From positions 1 to 5,634 of the forward strand of contig CAMWZE010000127.1 in the NCBI GenBank assembly GCA_947178685.1: DNA of 5,634 bases, read 5' to 3'. Shown here piece by piece: positions 1 to 3,961 of this stretch; the stretch's first letter is position 1, and the number at the start of each line of letters is the position of its first letter. The position numbers were made by a program, and so were the translations under genes. The DNA comes from an uncultured Porphyromonadaceae bacterium (GTDB lineage Bacteria > Bacteroidota > Bacteroidia > Bacteroidales > Muribaculaceae). The notes beneath the pieces were generated by a model. That model did no database searches. It saw only the letters and a list, made by a program, of their open reading frames with translations, and had not been told where the DNA came from.

Positions 1-90
1 GTTAAGACCATGCCTGTCTCGGCCTGGAAAAAAGCTAAGTATGATTACGATAAGCGTCCGGCAATATTTCTAATTCATGCAGGGAAATAA
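1..90 (+). CDS. C-terminal end of an unidentified protein (5' part outside window)
   Basis: Frame 1 is open from the window edge to a TAA at 88-90 and gives 29 residues, VKTMPVSAWKKAKYDYDKRP followed by AIFLIHAGK. The tail is basic and aromatic with a short hydrophobic AIFLI patch, and has no motif I can assign to a family. The evidence for a gene is only that the frame is open up to a stop, followed by an AT-rich gap typical of an intergenic region before the next plus-strand gene 90 bases downstream. The other two plus frames close within this stretch. No terminator is visible after the stop, so read-through into the hydrolase gene at 181 is possible. Function unknown; a chance open frame of this length cannot be excluded. 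Confidence 0.4.
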   Translation, partial: VKTMPVSAWKKAKYDYDKRPAIFLIHAGK

Positions 91-137
91 ATCGCGTAAA
101 AATTTCTAATAAATATATAAAAACAACAACCTCGTAA

Positions 138-154
138 GAAGTTTTGACAACTTC
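138..154 (+). other. Small stem-loop in the leader upstream of the hydrolase gene
   Basis: GAAGTT (138-143) and AACTTC (149-154) are perfect complements around a 5-base TTGAC loop. A second GAAG at 156-159 could pair with CTTC at 151-154, giving an alternative fold. It lies 26 bases upstream of the ATG at 181, in otherwise AT-rich sequence, and no T-run follows, so it is not a convincing terminator for the upstream gene. It may be a minor leader structure or chance; six pairs is not rare. Confidence 0.25.
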
Positions 155-180
155 AGAAGGTAAAAATCTAATTTACATAT

Positions 181-1200
181 ATGCGACGTAAGATTTCATT
201 TGAAGGACAAGAACGTCTCCCTTTTGACGATTGGGAAGATGAGAAAGAGGCGGCCCCTGCAGTGCCTCCCGTGCGTCGCAACGTGTATGCTGCTTCGGAG
301 ATTCCTCAGCCGCCAAAGCCTGTAGACCGCACGAATCTTCTGCGTTATATGTCATTAGGGTCAGGTTCCAGTGGTAATAGTTGTTATATAGGCACTAAAA
401 ACGGAGGAATAATTATCGATGCCGGCATCAAGTCTGACATTATAGAGTCTACACTGAAGGCTAATGGTGTGGATATCTCTAAAGTGTCGGGAATACTTCT
501 CACACATGATCATTCAGACCATGTGCGCTTCGTGTATGCCCTGCTCAGAGCCCATCGTCATCTGCGTCTCTACTGCACCAACCGTGTGCTCAACGGCATA
601 CTCCGGCGCCACAGCATATCAAAACGTATCAAGGATTTTCATCATCCAATCTTCAAGGAGATACCCTTCACATTGGGCGACTTGGAGATTACAGCTTTTG
701 AGGTGCCTCATGACGGAACCGATAATATGGGTTTCTCAATAGAGTTCAACGGCAAGCGGTTTGTATTGGCAACCGATCTTGGAGCCGTCACCGCCCGTGC
801 CCGCCATTATATGAGCCGTGCCAACTATCTTGTGGTGGAGGCCAACTACGATCTTACCATGCTTCGTATGGGCCGTTATCCGGATTATCTCAAAGCACGT
901 ATCCAGACTGAGATAGGACATCTTGACAACACACAGACAGCTGCCTTTCTGAAAGAGATCGTGAATCCTGACCTGGAGTATATATTCCTTTGTCATCTTT
1001 CCCAAGACAATAATACCCCCCAAAAGGCCTTGTCGGCTGTGAGGGGTGCCTTGGAGGAGAAGGGACTTAGAGTGGGTAATGCTGAAGAAACTATTTCCGA
1101 CCGTGCAGCTGACGTCCAGCTTATGGCCTTGCCTCGTTTCGAACCTACTCGATGGTTTGTCTTTCGACCCCGCTTGGATAAGGATGATCGGCTGTCATGA
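181..1200 (+). CDS. MBL-fold metallo-hydrolase of the YycJ/WalJ group
   Basis: This is a 339-residue cytoplasmic metal-dependent hydrolase with no signal peptide. The family opening SLGSGSSGNS is at residues 58-67, the IIIDAG strand with Asp80 follows, and the metal-binding signature THDHSDH is at 108-114 (His109, His111, Asp113, His114). Further metal ligands or family blocks are His177 in EVPHDG, Asp199 in ATDLG, VVEANYD at 218-224 and His272 in LCHLSQDNN, so the active site looks intact. YycJ/WalJ relatives are thought to act on nucleic acids; a Bacillus anthracis yycJ mutant was reported as a mutator. Bacillus YycJ is about 264 residues, and the surplus here is mainly a charged, proline-rich N-terminal extension (about 1-54). 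The ATG at 181 is chosen because the frame is open, but no Shine-Dalgarno is seen. Met57, just before the core, is an alternative start. No WalKR-type genes are adjacent. The last 56 bases overlap the convergent gene. Confidence 0.93.
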   Translation: MRRKISFEGQERLPFDDWEDEKEAAPAVPPVRRNVYAASEIPQPPKPVDRTNLLRYMSLGSGSSGNSCYIGTKNGGIIIDAGIKSDIIESTLKANGVDISKVSGILLTHDHSDHVRFVYALLRAHRHLRLYCTNRVLNGILRRHSISKRIKDFHHPIFKEIPFTLGDLEITAFEVPHDGTDNMGFSIEFNGKRFVLATDLGAVTARARHYMSRANYLVVEANYDLTMLRMGRYPDYLKARIQTEIGHLDNTQTAAFLKEIVNPDLEYIFLCHLSQDNNTPQKALSAVRGALEEKGLRVGNAEETISDRAADVQLMALPRFEPTRWFVFRPRLDKDDRLS

Positions 1201-1849
1201 CAATGTTGAGCAAAGGTCCTTCCAGCCCGTTAGGGGCCATGCCGGATTTTACCTCGAAGCATAGATAGCCCCCGCCGAAATCATATATAGTCATTTCTTC
1301 CTCCTCCTTTTCCTGTGCACCGCTCTTTTTCAGCTCGTAGAGCAGTGGATTATTGTGGTCGGCAAAAGAGCATAGGGTGTCGGTGAGTGTGTACGGTTGC
1401 ATATCTCCGAGTTTAAGGCTCTGCAGAAGATAACTCTGCAGATCGGAGGGGAGCAGATCGCCTAAATAGAGATTCCGGATTATCACATTGCGGTTGTCGA
1501 TCACATCTATTTCCCAAAGGCCGGGCGACCCTTGGATGTCAGTATATAGAGGTGTGCCCTGGCCGTCGGTGAGAATCCCTTCGAAATCGTATAGCGTAGA
1601 GTCGAGGGGTTCGCCTACTTTTATCGCATCCACTATGCTGCGTATGGTCATGGCGATATCGTTGTCGGCATGAAACTCGTCGGAGTCACTTGCCGGCTGG
1701 AAACGCTCATCTTCGCCCGACACTCCACCTTGGGTGCGGCAGGCCACCGGTAGAAAAGTAAGTAAAGCCCAGATAGCCAAGACTCCTTTTTTCGATATGG
1801 TCTTGAGATAATCCTTTACTACATACATATCCTCTGCATGCATAAGCAT
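1145..1849 (-). CDS. Probable exported or lipid-anchored protein of unknown function
   Basis: The frame encodes 234 residues ending in TAG at 1145-1147. A basic segment (KDYLKTISKKG, 12-22) precedes a hydrophobic stretch (VLAIWALLTFLPVAC, 23-37), which is the layout of a signal peptide. Cys37 could be lipidated, although proline at -3 makes the lipobox imperfect, so cleavage by ordinary signal peptidase is an alternative. After the Cys comes an acidic, probably disordered linker (about 42-62). A compact region follows (about 66-175, with GSPGLWEIDVIDNRNVIIRN at 107-126), then an acidic run QEKEEEEM (179-186) and a beta-like C-terminus. I recognise no family. The first Met (1849) is reported; Met8 (1826-1828) would give a neater signal peptide. 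A well-formed promoter lies 53 bases upstream, supporting a real gene. The 3' end overlaps the hydrolase gene tail to tail by 56 bases, and it is divergent from the ligase gene at 2150. Confidence 0.75.
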   Translation of the reverse strand: MLMHAEDMYVVKDYLKTISKKGVLAIWALLTFLPVACRTQGGVSGEDERFQPASDSDEFHADNDIAMTIRSIVDAIKVGEPLDSTLYDFEGILTDGQGTPLYTDIQGSPGLWEIDVIDNRNVIIRNLYLGDLLPSDLQSYLLQSLKLGDMQPYTLTDTLCSFADHNNPLLYELKKSGAQEKEEEEMTIYDFGGGYLCFEVKSGMAPNGLEGPLLNIVMTADHPYPSGVERQTIE

Positions 1850-1868
1850 GATATTAAAACCACTTTTT

Positions 1869-1887
1869 CAGAGGAATATTACCTCTG
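1869..1887 (-). promoter_or_regulatory. Inverted repeat in the leader of the lipoprotein-like gene
   Basis: CAGAGG (1869-1874) and CCTCTG (1882-1887) are perfect complements around a 7-base AT loop. The element lies between the predicted transcription start (about 1896) and the first ATG (1849). It could therefore be a hairpin about 20 bases before the start codon that affects translation, or a DNA operator just downstream of the promoter. Seen: the perfect six-base arms. Inferred: any regulatory role. Confidence 0.35.
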
Positions 1888-1901
1888 CTTCAAAATCACT
1901 A

Positions 1902-1932
1902 CAAAACTACTATAAAATTTTGAATCCACAAA
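1902..1932 (-). promoter_or_regulatory. Bacteroides-type promoter of the lipoprotein-like gene
   Basis: On the minus strand TTTG (plus 1929-1932) is followed after 19 bases by TAGTTTTG (plus 1902-1909). This matches the Bacteroidota primary-sigma consensus of a TTTG box near -33 and TAnnTTTG near -7 at every specified base and with the usual spacing. Transcription would begin near 1896, giving a leader of roughly 47 bases to the first ATG. It is the best promoter match in the window and supports both the reality and the direction of the 1145-1849 gene. Confidence 0.7.
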
Positions 1933-1949
1933 ATGAAGTAAGGTAAGTA

Positions 1950-1985
1950 TGTGTCATAAATCGGATATATCCGGTTTATGACACA
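1950..1985. promoter_or_regulatory. 36-bp near-perfect palindrome between divergent genes, possible operator
   Basis: The left half TGTGTCATAAATCGGATA (1950-1967) and the right half TATCCGGTTTATGACACA (1968-1985) are inverted copies, matching at 17 of 18 positions. The single exception is a T opposite G, which would still pair as a wobble in RNA. There is no spacer, and no T-run on either side, so it does not look like an intrinsic terminator. It lies 17 bases beyond the -33 box of the minus promoter and 25 bases before the candidate -33 box of the ligase promoter, outside both predicted transcripts. That position fits a shared binding site for a dimeric regulator of both genes. Alternatives are a cruciform-forming site or a small repeat element. 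The palindrome is seen directly; the operator role is inferred. Confidence 0.55.
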
Positions 1986-2010
1986 AGTCTGATTTGAAGA
2001 GGTAATGAAA

Positions 2011-2042
2011 ATTGATTAAAAACAAGTTGGCTTGAATATTTG
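2011..2042 (+). promoter_or_regulatory. Candidate promoter of the acyl-CoA ligase gene
   Basis: ATTG (2011-2014), a partial -33 box, is followed after 20 bases by AATATTTG (2035-2042), which differs from TAnnTTTG at the first base. Transcription would start near 2048 and leave a leader of about 100 bases before the ATG at 2150. It is clearly weaker than the opposing minus promoter but is the best match I found in the 1986-2149 stretch. Confidence 0.35.
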
Positions 2043-2061
2043 TTTTAATATCGTTACCCGT

Positions 2062-2132
2062 CGACTAAAGTCGCGATTTGTGTCTGATAGTGAGTAGGGA
2101 TTGGTGGAAACTATAGCTCGGAAAGTGCTTTC
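2062..2132 (+). other. Two small hairpins in the ligase leader
   Basis: CGACT-AA-AGTCG (2062-2073) folds as a short stem. GAAAG-TG-CTTTC (2121-2132) is a second perfect five-base inverted repeat, whose outer TC/GA bases pair again beyond a G-G mismatch. Both lie in the roughly 100-base leader between the candidate promoter and the start codon, and the second is 17 bases from the ATG. No riboswitch class is recognisable and neither stem is followed by a T-run. They may affect translation or be incidental. Confidence 0.25.
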
Positions 2133-2149
2133 GGACCCGATAAAAGTGC

Positions 2150-3814
2150 ATGTGTATGGAAATCAAGAATTTTATCAAAATCTACGAAAAAAGTTTTATT
2201 GAAAACTGGGATCTCCCTGCTCTTGGAGAGTATGGCAAGGGAAATGTGTTGAACTATTCTGATCTTGCTGTTTCTATGGCGAGGGCCCACCTTCTCTATG
2301 AATCGATCGGCTTGAAGCCGGGCGATAAGGTGGCCTTATGTGGAAAGGATTCAGTGCAATGGGTGAAAATATATATGGCTACCGTGACATATGGTGCCGT
2401 CATTGTGCCTATTCTCTCGGAATTCAATCCAAGAGATGTCATCCATATCGTTAACCATTCAGGAGCCAAACTCTTCTTTATTTCCGATCATATCTGGGAA
2501 CATATCGAGCCCGAGACTTTGCTGAATGTAAAGGGAGTCTTAAGCCTTGAAAGAAAGTGTGTGCTACATGAGGCTCCGGATGTAGAATTGCAGCGTCACA
2601 TCAGGCTCCTTAACCGTCGTTTTAACCGTCGCTATCCCTATGGTCTCAGTGCGCGAGACGTGAAATATGCCGACCGCGACAATTCTGAAGTGGTTGAAAT
2701 CAACTATACTTCGGGCACTACAGGCTTTTCCAAGGGAGTGATGCTCACCGGCGAGAATCTTGCCGGTAACGTTTGCTTCGGAATGGAATCCGAGCTGCAT
2801 TTCCGCAGTTCCCGCGCGTTGGCTTTCCTTCCGCTTGCTCATGCTTATGGTTGTGCCTTTGATATGCTAACGCCCCTTGCTGTGGGTTCACATATCACTC
2901 TGCTCGGCAAGACACCTTCTCCGCGAGTACTGCTCAAGGCTTTGGCCGACGTGCGGCCCAATCTTGTAATTACCGTTCCGCTTATTCTTGAGAAGATCTA
3001 CAAAAACCAGATTTTACCCATGATATCCAAGGGCACTATGCGCTGGACTCTCGCAGTGCCTTTCCTTGATTCTCTTATCTACTCGAAAATCCGTAAGAAA
3101 CTTATCGATGCTTTTGGCGGTGAGTTTGAGGAGGTGATTGTGGGTGGCGCTCCTCTCAACCATGAAGTGGAGGAATTCCTGCATAAGATCAAATTTCCTT
3201 TCACAGTGGGTTATGGCATGACGGAGTGCGGACCGCTGATATCCTATACCCCCTGGCGCGAATTTATCGTAGGTTCATCCGGCAAGACCCTCCCCATTAT
3301 GGAGAGCAAGATAGAATCGCCTGATCCGGAAAATATACCCGGTGAGATATGCGTGCGTGGAGTTAACGTAATGAAGGGATATTACAATAATCCCGAAGCC
3401 ACAAAGGCGGTGCTCGACGAAGAGGGTTGGCTTCATACCGGCGATATGGGAACGCGCTCTCCCGATGGCACTCTCTTCCTCCGCGGTCGCTCAAAGACAA
3501 TGATCCTCTCCTCTTCCGGACAGAATATCTATCCTGAGGAGATAGAGGCTAAGCTCAACAATATGCCGTTTGTGGCAGAGAGTCTTGTTGTGGAACGCGA
3601 CGGCAAGCTCGTAGGTCTTGTCTACCCCGATTTTGATGCTACAGATAAGTTCGGTATAACGTTCAACGATATGGATAGCACCATGGAGAATGTGCGCAAT
3701 GAACTCAATAAGATTGTGGCTCCCTACGAACAGCTTTCGAAAATAGTGCTCATGCCAAACGAGTTCGAGAAGACTCCGAAACGCAGTATAAAACGTTTCC
3801 TTTACACAAGATAA
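2150..3814 (+). CDS. AMP-forming acyl-CoA synthetase, probably long-chain fatty acid--CoA ligase
   Basis: This 554-residue cytoplasmic or membrane-associated enzyme should activate a carboxylic acid with ATP to an acyl-adenylate and then pass it to CoA. ANL-superfamily motifs run in order: the phosphate-binding loop YTSGTTGFSKG (186-196), FLPLAHAYG (226-234), GGAPL (332-336), YGMTEC (355-360), GWLHTGD (426-432, Asp432 for ribose binding) and the hinge region RGRSKTMILSSSGQNIYPEE (445-464), followed by a small C-terminal domain. The FLPLAHAYG and GQNIYPEE forms resemble long-chain ligases, hence the substrate guess; medium-chain or other acids remain possible. In the A10 motif, FEKTPKRSIKRF (539-550) has Ser546 where TPTxK usually supplies the catalytic lysine. 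A 12-bp tandem repeat gives LNRR-FNRR at 154-161. Met3 (2156) is an alternative start, and no Shine-Dalgarno is seen. The gene is monocistronic, divergent from 1145-1849, and ends before a strong terminator. Confidence 0.92.
   Translation: MCMEIKNFIKIYEKSFIENWDLPALGEYGKGNVLNYSDLAVSMARAHLLYESIGLKPGDKVALCGKDSVQWVKIYMATVTYGAVIVPILSEFNPRDVIHIVNHSGAKLFFISDHIWEHIEPETLLNVKGVLSLERKCVLHEAPDVELQRHIRLLNRRFNRRYPYGLSARDVKYADRDNSEVVEINYTSGTTGFSKGVMLTGENLAGNVCFGMESELHFRSSRALAFLPLAHAYGCAFDMLTPLAVGSHITLLGKTPSPRVLLKALADVRPNLVITVPLILEKIYKNQILPMISKGTMRWTLAVPFLDSLIYSKIRKKLIDAFGGEFEEVIVGGAPLNHEVEEFLHKIKFPFTVGYGMTECGPLISYTPWREFIVGSSGKTLPIMESKIESPDPENIPGEICVRGVNVMKGYYNNPEATKAVLDEEGWLHTGDMGTRSPDGTLFLRGRSKTMILSSSGQNIYPEEIEAKLNNMPFVAESLVVERDGKLVGLVYPDFDATDKFGITFNDMDSTMENVRNELNKIVAPYEQLSKIVLMPNEFEKTPKRSIKRFLYTR
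2609..2632 (+). repeat. 12-bp imperfect tandem repeat inside the ligase gene
   Basis: Two adjacent in-frame units, CTTAACCGTCGT and TTTAACCGTCGC, differ only at the first and last base. They encode LNRR then FNRR (residues 154-161), which creates a basic patch between the N-terminal region and the phosphate-binding loop. It is probably a small in-frame duplication and leaves the frame intact. Confidence 0.6.
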
Positions 3815-3885
3815 TGGATATGTAAGCTATCCCTTAGCAAGACTCAGGCGGAAGTAAAACAACCGCAGAAATATAACTCACACCA

Positions 3886-3950
3886 TAAAATAAAAATCAC
3901 CGCAGATAAGGCATTTCAAAAGAAACTTCTTATCTGCGGTGATTTTATTT
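3886..3950. terminator. Bidirectional intrinsic terminator between convergent genes
   Basis: An 18-bp perfect stem pairs AAAATCACCGCAGATAAG (3893-3910) with its complement at 3929-3946, closing an 18-base loop. On the plus strand the GC-rich core runs into TTTTATTT (3943-3950); on the minus strand it runs into a T-rich tract starting at 3896. The element can thus end both the ligase transcript, about 80 bases after its stop, and the transporter transcript, immediately after its stop at 3962-3964. The bulk of the remaining 3815-3961 gap shows nothing else. Confidence 0.9.
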
Positions 3951-3961
3951 CAGCTTTATAA

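Noticed and set aside
142..176. Possible promoter for the hydrolase: TTTTG at 142-146 and TAATTTAC at 169-176
   Set aside because: The spacing is 22 bases, the -7 box misses the TTTG half, and the implied start would fall on the ATG itself. Too weak to annotate.
464..1023. Alternative open frames on both strands inside the hydrolase gene
   Set aside because: They are fully contained in a gene with complete family motifs, and their products show no motif or plausible composition. They are shadow frames.
1225..1237. GCCC-GTTAG-GGGC hairpin just after the hydrolase stop as a terminator
   Set aside because: It has only four base pairs and no T-run directly following, and it lies inside the convergent coding sequence.
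1950..1985. The 36-bp palindrome as an intrinsic terminator
   Set aside because: No T-tract follows on either strand, and it sits upstream of both divergent genes, where no transcript should end unless one reads in from elsewhere.
1850..2149. tRNA, small coding gene or riboswitch in the largest intergenic gap
   Set aside because: I found no cloverleaf-like arms, no convincing open frame and no known aptamer core, only the promoters and inverted repeats already listed.
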